Shown here: piece after piece, positions 12,047 through 24,094 of the stretch
How positions within the stretch are numbered: the stretch's first letter is position 1
How the letters are laid out: every line of letters begins with the position of its first letter
Source of the DNA: Crocodylus rhombifer
Lineage: Eukaryota > Chordata > Crocodylia > Crocodylidae
Direction: 5' to 3'
Length of the DNA stretch: 64,000 bases
Assembly: GCA_038503035.1 (NCBI GenBank)
Contig: JAVSML010001155.1
Span: 248,001-312,000, forward strand
Made by a program: the position numbers and the translations under genes
The notes under the pieces: model-generated
Database searches by the model: none
Seen by the model: only the letters and a program-made list of their open reading frames with translations
Told to the model about the DNA's origin: nothing

Positions 12047-12195
12047 AGTGCAATGGCTGAGTGGTTACAAGGCTGGACTGAAAATCCAAAGGTGTTTCCT
12101 GATACAAAATCAAATCCTGTCCACAGGAGAGCCTTGTTTCTTGGGGAAGGACATTTGGATTAAATGATCTTTGGAGATCCTTGCCTTATTCTTCT
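12047..12195 (+). mobile_element. tRNA-Ser-derived SINE with LINE-like tail
   Basis: 12047-12128 aligns with vertebrate tRNA-Ser: A-box 'tggctgagtggtta', anticodon arm 'ggctggactgaaaatccaa', a long variable arm with 'gtgtttcc', and a B-box-like 'aaatcaaatcc'. The acceptor stem is not convincingly paired and the anticodon position reads GAA instead of a serine anticodon, so it is not a working tRNA. It is followed by 'ttaaatgatctttggagatcc', the style of a CR1/L2-type LINE 3' tail, which suggests a composite SINE. Confidence 0.55.
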
Positions 12196-13277
12196 GTATC
12201 AAGTGACTGCTCTTTTCTCCACAGCAGCTCCTGCCAATGTTCCAAAAAAGTGATCGTCCTTTTTTAAGAAAGATACCGGATGCTCTGTCCAGAGTGTGCT
12301 CTCTTTTTGCAAGTTGCCTACCACACCACAGGGAATTTCGGAAAGTCGCATCAGAGATTACAACTATGTCCTAAATTGTTTTAAAGAAAAACAGAAAATA
12401 TACATAGAGTTAGGAAATAATGTGGTGTGGTGGAGGCTGCTAATTGTACTTTGCGATCCAACTTTATTCGGATGTTGTTGAACTCAACAAAGAGGGCAGA
12501 CAGAGAAGGCAGACAGGAGGCCTACACTACAGGGAGGAGGGAGGCTCCTTTTAGGATGCATTGTTCAGGAGTTAAGGTGCGCTCCCAAGCAGTTAGCTGT
12601 GCCACAGGAGGGGTGTTGGAGAGAGAGGCCAGGAACGAGCCCAAACAGCAAGTTGTGCCACAAAGAACCATAAAACTCCTGGAGATAACTTGGAGGTGCC
12701 ACCTAGGAAGGGTGGGGAGCTAAAGTCGGCAGATAATGCCATTTGGAGGTGGCAGCGTTCTCCACAGGGTAATGAGAAAACCCCTGAAATCACAGGTGCT
12801 GACCCGTCACTCTCAGCACCAGGAGAGGGAACAATTTTCCCAGTCTTTAGCTGCAGCGACTGGGGTTTAACCCAAGTTCTGTAAGGAGAAGAACAGCATG
12901 GCACAGCTGCCTGAGGGGAGCAAACACCCAGGACTGAGGCCCAGTCTGTCTTGGCCTGGTAGCAGGGAGAGGTGAAGGGAATGGTGGTGTCCCGTCCCCT
13001 GCTCCCCCCTGGGAGCTCAGGGCCACCAGGGGCTACCAACGAGTTACCGCACGGTAGCATCACAGTTTGTGCCCACCCATGCTACATTGCCATAGCGTCT
13101 CATGTAGATGCACCCAGGGAGTAGCTGCTGAAAGGGAGAATGAACAGGGTATGACCAGGGTTTGTCCACTGTTCCTCTCTTACTTACAGCCTGCAGCATT
13201 TAAGGTCTAGGTAGTTTTAATTCAGAGGCTGTGCCACTAACTCCCAGGTCTGCCACTTAGTTTTGTCACTTGGGGAA
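12196..13277. other. intergenic DNA, nothing recognised
   Basis: No splice-flanked exon or transposon boundary is recognised. The minus-strand frame at 12593-13063 (156 codons) has no recognisable domain. Confidence 0.35.
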
Positions 13278-13596
13278 CCTATAGACATGCAGCAACCTGC
13301 TCCGATGCACTGTAATCACAGAGTGCGGGAGCAGACGCGAGTCTGCTGGCGTGCGGTAATTACCAGACTCCAGCAGACTCCAGCATCATGTGTACCAGTG
13401 TCCCTGTGCTGAAAAATAGTGGTGGGGGCACTTTAACTACGGCTCTTTCAACAAGCTGTAGTTAATGTACCCCCACCACCATTTTTTAGTGTGGAGACAC
13501 TAATGAATGTGACGCTCCAGGGGCTTTAATTACGGAGCCACTCTAACTAAAGCACCTCCCTCCCCCACACTCCCGAAGCACGTGTATAAACACCCT
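13278..13596. mobile_element. degenerate MITE-like element
   Basis: Contains 'ctaactaaagcacctccctcccccac...gaagcacgtgtataaacaccc'. A very similar arrangement ('ttagttaaaatactccgcctccccca...aagcacttgtgtaggcagcc') recurs at 26510-26675. An internal inverted pair 'gtggtgggggcactttaacta' / 'tagttaatgtacccccaccac' forms a hairpin at about 13420-13485. Ends are degraded. Confidence 0.5.
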
Positions 13597-15862
13597 TGGT
13601 TTTGTCACTCGCACTGCTGGGCAGCTCGCACTCACTACATGGACTTTGGCAGAACTGTCCCGTCTCTGGCCAGACTAGTCCCCCCACTCCAGGATGGGGT
13701 TCTCTTGTCCTGCTCTCTCCAGCCTCTGGCACTGGGCACTGGACACTGTCAGGAATAGGATACAAGATATGGTGAAGGGGCTGTTACGGGTGGGGGATGA
13801 GCCCGGGTGGGGCAGACAGTGAGCTCACAGAGATGCGCTGGTAGGATACCAGGCATTGGACCAGAGAGACAGTGACCTCATAGAGGGCTGACATCAGCCT
13901 GCTGGGCACGTTCCAGGACCCCAAGCCTGAACTGACCTTCATGGTGTCAGGACTCTCTGGCTGAAGCTGATACAGGTGAGGGAAAATCTGATCCCAGGGC
14001 CACCTCACTTATCTGTCTATCGCTCCTGCCCCACAGGTACCACCAGGTTTGGGCCAAGTGGTGCAGTTGGGTCCCTTTCTCTGCCGAGCCCTCAACTCTT
14101 CCTTGTGGTTAATGAGTTAAGGGTGTTGGCCCTTCTCAGTCACAGTGTAATTAGGCCCAGGTCACAGGGCCCTACTATGCAACAACATGGTTGTAACTTT
14201 GGTGTAAAAGCCAGTTGAGAGCTCTGCCAAATCTCAGCCACTTCAGGCCCCTGGGAAGGTTTGGCCTCAGGACAAAATACCCAGCTGTGCCCTTTTGATG
14301 GGCGGGAGCTTTGATCCCCATATTCCCCTGCAGCTCTGTCCGTCTCTCCAGCTGTCTGTCACTCTGCTGCACTGAAAAGAAAGGGGCTGCTCCAAGTCTC
14401 AGCCCCTGGGGATCGAGTACGGACTGCTGCAGACCCAACAAGAGCTCCCCCCCACTCCTCTGACTTCCACGGGGGCCTTTCCTCCCTGCTCTGGTTCTCT
14501 TTTCCCTTCTCCTCCTGCCATTTCCCTATTCCTATGCCTGCTTCTGCAGAGCAGCTGAGCTGTGCCTGAAGGGATCTGGGGGGAGGCAGTGGACTGGGGT
14601 TCTCCGCAGGTTCCTTCCAGGGAGGGCTCAGGGGGGTGGCAGAGACTCAGGGTCAGGAAGGGGGAGGGGGGCAGGAGGAGGAGGGGTTTGAAGAAGTCAA
14701 GCATGTGGCTAGGGACTCTGTGTCTCTGCGGCTAATAAAGGCAGTGCAAGGGGGAGGGGACTTTTGGGGGTGTCTTTTATTGGACCAGGTGTAAAATTTG
14801 GGAGCGATGTTAGACAAGGGCACAGAAGACAGGCACCTGGGGCCCAGAAACTTTTCGAACTAAGCGAAAAGACTGTGACTGGGAGAAAAACATGACAGAA
14901 AACATAGAAACTGAAGTGGGGAATTCTTTCCCACCTATACAGTTCGTCCAAGAAAAGATGTCCCTAAAATCACTTTGATCCTTGCCCAGACCGTCATGAC
15001 TACAACAATACTCCAACCCTACTGGGAGGAAGGATATGGCTTCTATTCAAATGAGACAGACATAGCCAATCATGGGGCAGAGCATTTGATGCTACGAGAC
15101 AATGGCCAGGTGGTTGCTTAGTGCAAGGTGATTGTGATCCAATTACATTCCATATTGCCAAACAGAGGAGAGATTAAACCTGTAATTATATGCCCACGAC
15201 ATCACCTAATTCCCCAAGGTAAAGCTAATAAGGAATGGACAGGAGGAAAACATTACAAAAAATACAAATGGAAGTGGAGAATCCTAGGGGAATAGCTCAT
15301 TATCTGGCCAAAGAGCCATGACTCCACATTCAAGAAAGAGAAAACTTTGTCTCTAAGCCCCTCTGCATTCAGCAAGAAAGGGAAGGCAGCAGACAAGGAC
15401 TAAGCAGCAGTACATTGCCAGGACAAAAGGGGGCAATAAATGGCACTTGGTAGAAATTAGGAAGAGTAAGTTCTGCTATCTGAGTTGACTCAGGAACTGA
15501 CAGCAACGATGGGTTGGTCCACCTCTCTGTCCACCAGCCGAGAGAGAGAGGGGAAGAGAGCAAGAGAGAGAGGGAAAGGGGGAGGGAGGCACACTTTCCA
15601 AGTAAGCCTCACAGAAATTTCCTGACAGTAGAAGAGTAGGGAGACTCATGGATCTATCCCAGGATCTGGACAGGGCCCTGTGCCTATTCTCTCTCCCCAA
15701 CAAGCCTGACCTCTGCTTTTGGGTCCCCTCCAACTTGGCCTTATCCCAGTTTCATTTTTCCTCATTCTTGGCTCCTTGCCAAGCATTCAAGCTTGCAGTT
15801 GGATATCTAACATCCCACTGCAAGGCATTACTACAAAATGCACGGATAAGGTGACTAAGAAC
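13597..15862. other. intergenic DNA, nothing recognised
   Basis: No gene is seen. The word 'gtcttttattggacca' at about 14770-14787 belongs to the family of motifs also seen near 48.5, 57.3 and 63.97 kb. A purine-rich (GA)n patch lies near 15540-15590. Confidence 0.35.
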
Positions 15863-16397
15863 TGTGAGCAGGATCTTTTATAATGGCCGGACTTATGCAG
15901 CTCACACTCGATTTACAGAGTCAGGCTTGATTTTATTACTAAACAAACAAAATAACTAAGCTGGGTGCACCAAGAAGCACCCACTCACACTCGTGTGGAA
16001 CCGGGGAGGGGTCGCCGGGATCAGGCGGGTCTGGCGTCCTTCCCTCCGGCTGATCAGGCCGAAGGTTGCTCCGTGTCAGTCGTCGTGGGGTACGTTTCGT
16101 TCCGTCGGGCGCGCAAAGACCCCGAAGTTCACAGCGCGATGATTTTTATACTCTCTGTGATGCGGGGCGGTCTAATTACATGCGGCGCTTTCTCATTTGC
16201 CTGGGGCGGTGACCGTCACATTATTGACAAGCCCTGGACTTCCCCCTGAGAGACCCTGTGCAGAAAATTCCAGCCGCATGCTGCTTCCGCGCTGCAGCCC
16301 CAGAACCTCCCATCCACCCAGCACCTGCCACACAAACACTAAGCACATGCGAAGATGGCCACCTATAGCACTTAGCAAGTGCAAAATAATTACAACA
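15863..16397 (-). mobile_element. solo LTR of an endogenous retrovirus
   Basis: Reading the minus strand, the 535-bp segment starts TGTTGTAATT and ends CCTGCTCACA (5'-TG...CA-3'). It is flanked on both sides by the identical 5-bp duplication AGAAC (15858-15862, 16398-16402). Minus-strand TATAAAAAT (16143-16150) and, about 210 bp downstream, AATAAA (15932-15937) give a standard U3-R-U5 order. The R region is CpG-rich. No gag, pol or env sequence adjoins it, so it is a solo LTR left by recombination. Confidence 0.8.
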
Positions 16398-16848
16398 AGA
16401 ACGTCTCATAGTAAAGAGAGATATGGAGCATGGTTCCCTTCCTGACTCATAAGGCAGAGGTGCATCCTTCCACCTCTCATTCTGCTTTCAAAAAGACAGG
16501 ATGTGGCTTGCGATAATTCATCTGCAATATACGCCACTGAAACAGTCTGCAAGCTATAGCTCACAAACGTTATTAGCAACTTCTTGGGATCTGTTAACAA
16601 TCACTTAAGCAAAAAGAAACCCAAGTGAAGGAGGGGGTGGAGCAGAAACTGATTGCAGCAGAAGTGATATTAACCAACCGTTTATATGTTTCTCAGGAGA
16701 TGTAGCCAGGGTTTACATGCACTATGAAAAACTCAAAAGCTTCTTAAAAGAAAAACATCAGATGGATGGACAGAGAAAGTGACAGAGCAAAAGGAAACAC
16801 CATATGCTTCATAAAGTAATGAAGGTTAGAAACAAAGCCACAGTACAA
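16398..16848. other. intergenic DNA, nothing recognised
   Basis: Unique-looking sequence between the solo LTR and the GT/TATATG array, with no coding or repeat signal I can support. Confidence 0.35.
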
Positions 16849-17090
16849 TGTGTGTGTGTGTGTGTGTGTATATATATGTGTGTGTATATATATGTGTGTA
16901 TGTGTATATATATATGTATGTGTGTATATATATATAAGTGTATATATATGTGTGTGTATGTGTATATATATATGTGTGTATATATATACATGTGTATATA
17001 TATGTGTGTGTATGTGTATATATATATGTATGTGTGTATATATATATACATGTGTATATATATGTGTGTGTATATATGTCTCTCTCTCTC
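16849..17090 (+). repeat. GT / TATATG compound microsatellite-minisatellite
   Basis: (GT)n passes into alternating 'gtgtatgtgtatatatata' words with a higher-order period. Two nearly identical blocks of about 90 bp lie between 16920 and 17075, and the array ends in (TC)n. The long open frames of Tyr/Ile/Cys/Val here are artefacts of the repeat. Confidence 0.9.
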
Positions 17091-18121
17091 TTAATGAGGT
17101 AATTGGTAAATGGCTAGAGTCAATAATAGCTGAAGGATTTGCTGGCAGTTCTATTTTGAATTTCATAAAGAAGTTGATGACTACAGCCCCAATCTAACAA
17201 CATGCGCATGCTTGATTGCAAGAATGCCTGTGATCCCAGGGAGCTCAACAGGACTGTTCCCATGGTTGTTTCTTAGCAAGTTGCATCAGTGTTTGCAGGA
17301 TCAGGGTACAGCACAGAAGGAAACTGGACCCTGTAGGTTTTTAAAGTTGATGAGCAGAGTTCTATAATGCTTGAAGGTCCTGATCTCCAGGTATTGTTTC
17401 TACTGTTATATTTGTCTTTTCACCGTCTTTCCATTAAAATGGTTATGTACCTCAGGGAAAACTCTGAAGTCAATATCAAAACTCCTATTTAATTCAGTAG
17501 GACCAAACTTTTACCCTTACTCACCCCCAGAGTTGGGTTTTTATAGCAGAGTCTGGGACGCAGACTCCTAGACCTGCAAGGAGTTTACACTCAACATTTA
17601 CGGCTATCCTAGAATGTATTGCTTTTCACCAGCAGCCTAGAGCTGTGCCAATCCCTAATAAAGGCACAAACAAGAAAAGATCCTCCTCTAAGGTATGAAT
17701 GTCAGGGCATGGGGAGATCTCAAAAGTGGAAGCTGATGATGTTAAAACTGAAAGATAAAGTGCATCCTGCCACGACGCGTCTTGTTGCGCAGGAGCCACC
17801 AACTGGCATCGTCCCACAATCTTACACATTCTTTTCGGAAACAAGCGAGCAGGATATAATGCTACAAGATGTGCTGTATTGTGATTGCTTGTGTAACAGA
17901 TACTCTTTTCTTAACACCAAGGGAAACAACAGTGACAAAACCATAGAAGGCACTACAGCCTGCTGGCCACAGATTTGTAGATAGTAACTTTTACAAAACC
18001 TATATGCTCACAACAGCACAATCCTTGGAAGTGATCCTTCAAGATCAGCATGAATGTGGTTTATTCAGTATTAAATAAGCTTTCCATATGTCAAGCCACA
18101 GACCTATGGCCTCCTGAAGAT
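17091..18121. other. intergenic DNA, one unassigned open frame
   Basis: A 121-codon plus-strand frame (17619-17984) has non-repetitive composition but no domain I recognise. Its closeness to the FSIP2-like segment makes further degenerate coding sequence possible. No splice-site support was seen. Confidence 0.3.
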
Positions 18122-21100
18122 CAGGGTCTCTCCCCTGATATAGATGCATTGATGGCCAAAATTATTCACTCCAGTTACTTGACCTTCTGCAAGAAAGTGC
18201 TTCCAAAGTTTCAGTTCATGCAGACATGAAAAGCAACAAGAGTGTGTCAGCAGAGTTTAGGTGTTTTCATAAGGAGAGAAATGACTGATTACCTACAGGA
18301 AGAGCCCTTAGCCAAAGCCCCCTCTTCAGCTTTGTATAAGCCTCTAGACCCTGGGGAAATTGATGACGAGCTTTTAGAAGATGCTATCAAAAGCAAAGCC
18401 CAATGCCAAAGTCCCACACCATCTACTCTGGGGGTATGCCACAGATTTTTGGAAGATATAATTAGCAGGCTTTTAGCTAACATTCTCCCTGCCACTGTCA
18501 GCACATCTTCCTCCACAAAAAAGAAAATGGAAAATGCGGAATTTGACTTGGCTCACATGAAGGTAATCAGTAAAGTTGGGGCAAAAATCTGTAAAGCTGA
18601 GAACTCTTCTAGCCAGCTACTGAACATCCAGGGAGGATGATATGATTCAAACAATTGCTGATTTGGTCTATAACAAGTTTTTGACACAGTTTCAGTCCAA
18701 ATTCAACATGCAGAACTGTTTAAGAAGTGGGTGCATGATTATTTCTGAAGCTCTTTGTGACTTGGGACTCCGTTGCATAACTCTCTTTCTGGAGTATTAC
18801 CACTTCACCGCTATGCTAAAGCTGACAGTATTGTTCAAAATACACTAAGAGATGTTACTGAGCCTTCAGATAACCCAAACAGCTTATCATCAGATCTTAG
18901 TAAGATACTTCCTCTTATCATAGAAAAACTAGCAGCAAATCTTTTGTCAACATTTTTTTCCCTCTTTCTCATTGCAGATTTGGTTGCAGAAAGGACTTTG
19001 TTACTGAATGATGCAACTAGAAAAACACTACATGCTTTGCAAGTTCTCTTGTCACAACATCAGAAGAACATGAATGAACAGACTGAAAGAGAATTTTTAC
19101 ACACTGAAGACGGCCAAGCTATGGGAGACCTGTTCCCTTCAGCTTGCACAAGCACGGTAGATCATTCTGATTCTGACATTTTGGTTTGCAGACACCTAAA
19201 AAACAGGAAAGATATTTTAGCTCATAGGATAGCAACTTCAATAGCAAAACAAGTTGCCAAACCTGAATTTCAAACCAGTTCAGAGGAGGAGACATCGCCT
19301 ACTTCATCTTCAGCAACAGAAGGTGTTGGGATTGTTGAAAAACTCCCTATTGACCGTGGCACGATAAAGAAGATTCCAAAACCAACTTTAAACCCACATA
19401 TTCCTGTGGTGCCCATGACATTTGTGGAAGAAATATTAAGTAGATTCCTGTCAAAAGTCTGAAGTTCAACTGATGACAGATGCCCAAAGTACCGAAGACG
19501 TTTATCAAGAGCTGAAATGAATGAAATTGCTGAGAACCTTAAGCAGGCCGTGGAACAAGGGCTCTCCAAACATAAAATCAGCCTTGTGGCAGCTACAGAT
19601 GAAGAACATCATCTACTCCAAGAACCCAAAGAAGCAGTTAATCAAGTTGTTCTTTCTATTTCCAGGAATGTTTTACAAAAATCTGGATCTGATCAAGACT
19701 TTTATGATGATGTAGCAGGTTTCAGTGCACTTTTTCCTCAAGAAGTTGCTGCTGTAGTAATTGAGGAACTCTCTGATTGTCCCTTTTTACAGGCTGTTAG
19801 TGACAGTCCACCAACACAGAGCCAGAGCGTGATGAACCCAGACAGAATTGCTGACAAAGTTCTTTCCCAAGGGTCTGCTAGTGCAGAGCCTAAGACAGGG
19901 AGGTCTGAAAAGGCAATCCCAGGTGCAAGTGTAAACGAGACCCCGACAGAGACAGAGGAGGTACCTGTGAAAATAATCCCTCATATTAGAATCCAACATG
20001 TACCCATTGCTCCAGGCGTGGTACCTTATCATTTATGAGTCATTTCCATAAAAACAGAGCCACTTGAGGAACTGCAAGAAGCATTCATTGCTCAAACTGG
20101 GGATGGCCTAAGAGTATCACTAGCTGAGAAGTGTTTTGAAGATGGAAGTTTGAGATCTGAGGCACAAAGAAAAATCAGTCATTTCTCTCTAGGTAGCACA
20201 GGACAGCCAGTTATAAGACCAGGGGAGGTAAGTGGAAACAATAAGGCAGGGGCAATTCTGTTTTGTGAATGCTATTTTGCTTCTAATTGGATCTTTTGTT
20301 AAGACATTCATGTAGCATTGAAAGCCCACCTACTATGAATGCTGAATGCTCTTATAAAGGTGGTGGACCATCTCCTAAAGAGCCTGCAATGGGTCATCAG
20401 TGTGGAGGACCCTGGGGTTAGTGGTCAGTAAATTCACTAATCTCAAATCTACTCTCTTTCCAAGAAATCTGTCTGGGGATAAGAAGAGGGCTGGAATCCC
20501 TCCTTGGGTTAAGCATATGGACAAGACAGCCACAGCTCTTTGCTTTGCTCACTGATGGCAGAGACTAGTTTAAAGGCTCTTCAAGCCAAAAGGGCCATTT
20601 GATCACTAGGAAGAGAAGGCCATGTATGACAGAATGAGGGGCTTTGCCTCCCCTGAAAGGCTTGGGTCAAAACTAGAGACTGATAAATACGGGGGCTGTG
20701 GTGTGGGTGTCTAGTGTGATGCGGATGGTTTCAGGAGCTTGTTGTCCATAGAGCTGCAACTCTTATCCTCTTTCAAAGTAAAACACAAAAAGTGTGTAAG
20801 AAATTGTTTGCTAAGCCCAGTTTCTGAGCTTTGGATGGCTTGGAAAATGGTTCCAAGGTCTTACTGCTGTGTCCTGCTGCCCAAAATAATGATATCAGAC
20901 ATGGAGTGTAAACCAGGAAATCAGTGCAGGTAACCTAGATGTGAAAGCAGTGACCTGTACCCCAGACCCAGGTTATTTATCAACCTATGGGATTGAGTAG
21001 TTGGGTCTCATCATAACACCAGAGTTTCTATTTAGAGAGTGGGAACTGACCAGTTTGTGACACAGGCATGTTCACGTGTGGATTGATTAAAAAACAAACA

Positions 21101-21840
21101 AACCCAAAAAAACTTCATTTGTGACCTTGCTAGAGCCTGATCTAGGAAAAGACTTAAGTACAGAAATCCAATGGGAATTAATAGAAGTGCTTACAGGCTT
21201 CAATGATTTGCAATGTTTGGACCTAGGACAAAGAATAACTTGATGCCTGAGCTAGTGCCCAGTTGGAATTAATGTCACCTGCTTAGAAAAGTGCATTTAA
21301 ATGCCTTCCTGAACTGGGGCCTAGAAGTATTTGGTCTTAATAGTTGACGCTCATAGTGGTTCCTTAGTATTTGTTTCTGATTTGCTTTCAAACAGAAAGT
21401 TGAAATGCAACAGATGGACAAAGCGGTTTTCCTTTAACAGAACTTGTCATTGCACAGTGCCGATTTTTCTGACTGCTCAGCTGAAGTTCATAGGATGGAT
21501 CCGAATGCAAGTCTAAAAGGGGTTTGGTTTAGTTCACTCCCATTAGTTTCCTATAGGAAAAGCTGGTTTAGAAAGGATTCTAAGGAGATGCCCTCTTCAA
21601 AAGTTTTCTCTTTGATTTCAGGCCTTCAGCAGGACCTCATTTGGGAAGGTGCTGAATGAAGCCTGCGTTGAGCGTTCTGAAAGTTCTTCAGCACAAGGTG
21701 GACCCCTTTGCACAACTGGCAGCCCACTTCACTGAGAGCGAGGAGGGAGAGGAGAAGGTGGAGGAAAAACTTGAAGCAGAGCAACAATGGGAGGAAGAAA
21801 AAGAGCGGCAGCAGACAGAAGAGACCATTCGTAGTTTCAT
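18122..21840 (+). pseudogene. FSIP2: broken FSIP2-like coding segment
   Basis: Several adjoining open stretches (18242-18640, 18642-18790, 18790-19462, 19463-20038, 20039-20227) read as one protein if lesions are ignored. In-frame TGA codons lie at 19460 and 20036. Another TGA near 18638 is followed by about 150 bp in a different reading frame. A further frame change lies near 18165. The protein carries the recurring style of FSIP2 (fibrous sheath-interacting protein 2, sperm tail): 'DLVYNKFLTQFQS', 'FVEEILSRFLSKV', 'AEMNEIAENLKQAVEQGL'. The frame closes at a consensus donor (GAG|gtaagt, 20228) and a phase-matched acceptor (ttgatttcag|GCC, 21621) begins 'AFSRTSFGKVLNEAC'. That implies a DNA-level duplication, not a processed retrocopy. 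The second exon also breaks frame, and its Glu-rich continuation runs into a CR1 fragment. FSIP2 identity is from memory of the family style. No alignment was run. Confidence 0.6.
21622..21830 (+). pseudogene. second exon of the FSIP2-like pseudogene
   Basis: After the acceptor at 21620-21621 the frame encodes AFSRTSFGKVLNEACVERSE and then stops (TGA after 'GSPLH'). A different frame over the same DNA continues with a Glu/Lys/Gln-rich stretch (FTESEEGEEKVEEKLEAE), suggesting a frameshift near 21700. The exon abuts a minus-strand CR1 3' end at about 21828. Confidence 0.45.
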
Positions 21841-21975
21841 AGTTGGTCGGGTCGGAAGGAACCTAATCAGATCATCAAGTCCGACCCCCTGCAATGGCAG
21901 GAAAGGATGCTGGGGTTAAACGACCCTGGTTAGGTGATTATCTAGCCTCCTTCTGAAGACAATCTAAATAGGTAT
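21828..21975 (-). mobile_element. CR1 LINE 3' end fragment
   Basis: 'tttcatagttggtcgggtcggaaggaacct...gatcatcaagtccgaccccctgc' is the reverse complement of a CR1 3' terminus, followed by about 100 bp of diverged CR1 sequence ('gattatctagcctccttctga'). It is inserted next to the FSIP2-like exon. Confidence 0.7.
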
Positions 21976-22179
21976 AGTCTTTCTTTAGTCTAAATGATTT
22001 CAATGAGTAGAACTGGATTATTGAAAAAGAAAAACGTGCATCTGTTCTATTAAAGAGAATGAAATATGACTGGGTTGAATTCAGTTATTAAAGTGAATCT
22101 TTCAAGATGTCTGCCTGGTTACGATGTGTATCACAATAAATACTTGCATGCATGATTGCTTAACCTATTTCTGACACTA

Positions 22180-22420
22180 CTGCAGGCATGCACTGCAGCA
22201 ATTAGAGCCAGGAGTCCCCACAGGGTTGCTGGTGCGGTGGGTTGGGGAACACATGCAGGTGCCTGCCTCAGCACGGGGAGGGGGTGCGGATGCGTGGTGC
22301 AATGGGGGCCATCCATGTGGTGTAGAGCCCAGAGGCCTATGATCCTCAGTGGTACAGCCTGCAAGGTTTGCAACCCATGAAGTATGTGGCCCCTGGTTGC
22401 TTAGAAGTTGGACAGCCTTG
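22180..22420. mobile_element. probable hAT-derived element
   Basis: The right end 'ggcccctggttgcttagaagttggacagccttg' is the inverse of a hAT-type terminus (CAAGGCTGTCCAACTTCTAA), like the element at 40196-40519. The left end was not fixed. No transposase is present. Confidence 0.35.
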
Positions 22421-22912
22421 TCCTTAAGTCTGGCTAAGATATCTGTGGAGAAGACCCCAACTAAAATATACTTCTATAATGCAGGAATTTTTTGGACATC
22501 CTCTCTGTATTTGGGGAGCCTGTTGGCTTCATCCCTGGGCAGTGAAAAGTTAAGGTAACTTTTCTGGTGGTACAGCAAGAATGGCAGCTGTGGTAGAGTG
22601 GGATCATCTGGGATCTCTGGACGGAGCTGTCCCTACGTTAGACTATGTTCAGCAGGGCTCTGTCCAACTTTCTGCTTGCTGGTAACCAGACCTTTTCATT
22701 GTTGCTACACAGTGGGACCAGATTGTGCCAGTGACTCTGACCTTCCATACAAGGCTAATATACTCTGCCACCATGATACATGCTTCCTTCCTATCCCCAG
22801 ATCAATCTACATAAACACAGTTGATGGGAGGACATGTTCAGCAGAGGGGCATTAGAGCAAAGGCATCTCTCTTAGCTACATCTGCTTGTACATCCAGAAT
22901 CCACTAGGATAA
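22421..22912. other. intergenic DNA, nothing recognised
   Basis: No repeat boundary, RNA gene or exon is recognised. Confidence 0.35.
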
Positions 22913-23208
22913 CATTCTCAAACTGGGTGCCACAGCACTGTGGGGTGTCTTGAGATCCTTTCAGGGGTACAGCAGGATGCCAAGCAATGTTAGCACTTGT
23001 AGGATTGCAAACATAATTTACAAGATAAACCCAGAGATTTCCAGTAGAAATCCAGAGCATTTAAAACCATGCTGGCTTATTGCGATCCTTTAAGGGTCTT
23101 TGCAACAGAAAAATTGCTCTAATATTTTTCTGTACTCAAGCAAATGAAGACTAAGAGCTTGCATTTTCCAAGGGGTGCCTTGAGCCTAACAAGGTTGAGA
23201 GCCACTGC
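22913..23208. mobile_element. hAT-like non-autonomous element
   Basis: The left end 'attctcaaactgggtgcc' and the right end 'ggttgagagccactgc' are the diverged inverted termini typical of MER5/Charlie-like hAT elements (inverted right end GCAGTGGCTCTCAACC). Central AT-rich filler, about 296 bp, non-coding. Confidence 0.55.
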
Positions 23209-23720
23209 ACTAGGGAAACAGTCTATAAAGTCTTCCCCGAGCTGGAGAACTGGGCTCCACATATGCAATCCTGCCTTGCAGCTGGGCTGCAGACAGAGGA
23301 TCTTGATGCTTTCTCTTTCCATAAGGCTGTGGAGGACCTGAGGGCAGATTTTGCCCAAAAGTATGAGTTCTGTGAGACTGGGGGCCTGGTCATGGCCCCT
23401 CCAATGTTTTCAACTGCTTCCAATTGTTTAGTTCGAAGCAGTAAATATTTCCAGCTGTCAGAAGGGGGGAGTTCCCAGGTGCGTCTTTCCCAGCACACAA
23501 GGGCGTCACTAGCAGCATTGTCATCGGAGCAGTACTGGGCCCGACATGTAGCCACAGCAGGTCACACCTTTTGATTTCTCAGTTTCTGATTGAGATGCAG
23601 CTCTGACAGAGAGCGAGCTTGAGGACCGTCTACCCCTGCTTACCAGAAGGGCATTAACTGGTGTACCCACTTGCCCAGGAAGCAGCAGACCATGGGTCCT
23701 AGGTCCGGCTTACCCAGGAA

Positions 23721-23790
23721 CAGTTTGAACCTACATCATCTTTTCCCAACACAGTGCTCTAACCACTAGGTCATAAGTTAGGCTTTGCCT
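23721..23790 (-). mobile_element. tRNA-like SINE head (MIR/CORE-SINE style)
   Basis: On the minus strand 'gacctagtggttagagcac' is an A-box region, and 33 bp further on 'aggttcaaactg' is a B-box. The arrangement matches the tRNA-related head of MIR-like SINEs. A MIR-like core lies nearby at 24095-24190. It is not a functional tRNA: the anticodon stem is not formed. Confidence 0.45.
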
Positions 23791-24094
23791 AGAGCTTTCT
23801 CCATCTCTCCTCTCTAAGCTTTCCCCCTTGGCAGCCAAAACAGGGAGGTAAGTGAGGATATGAGGTGGTCCAAGGTTTTATCCTGCTTCCAAATGTAAAG
23901 AAGCAACCCCTGTGTTATGTAGCCATTTCAGCCACCAAATGTTAAATTAAGGGTACGGTGGCTGGTTCAAAGGGTGGTCCTATTCCGCCATGGAGAATTA
24001 GAATCCCAAACTGCATAAGGCTGAAGAAATGTAGTCACATGACCGAACAGTACATAGGACTGGGCCTAAGAGTCCATTCCAGAGAGAGAACTGT

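Noticed and set aside
12047..12128. Functional tRNA-Ser gene
   Set aside because: The anticodon position reads GAA, the acceptor stem is poor and a SINE-like tail follows.
16744..17197. Open frames of 80-140 codons with Tyr/Ile/His/Thr repeats
   Set aside because: Produced by the GT/TATATG simple repeat in all frames.
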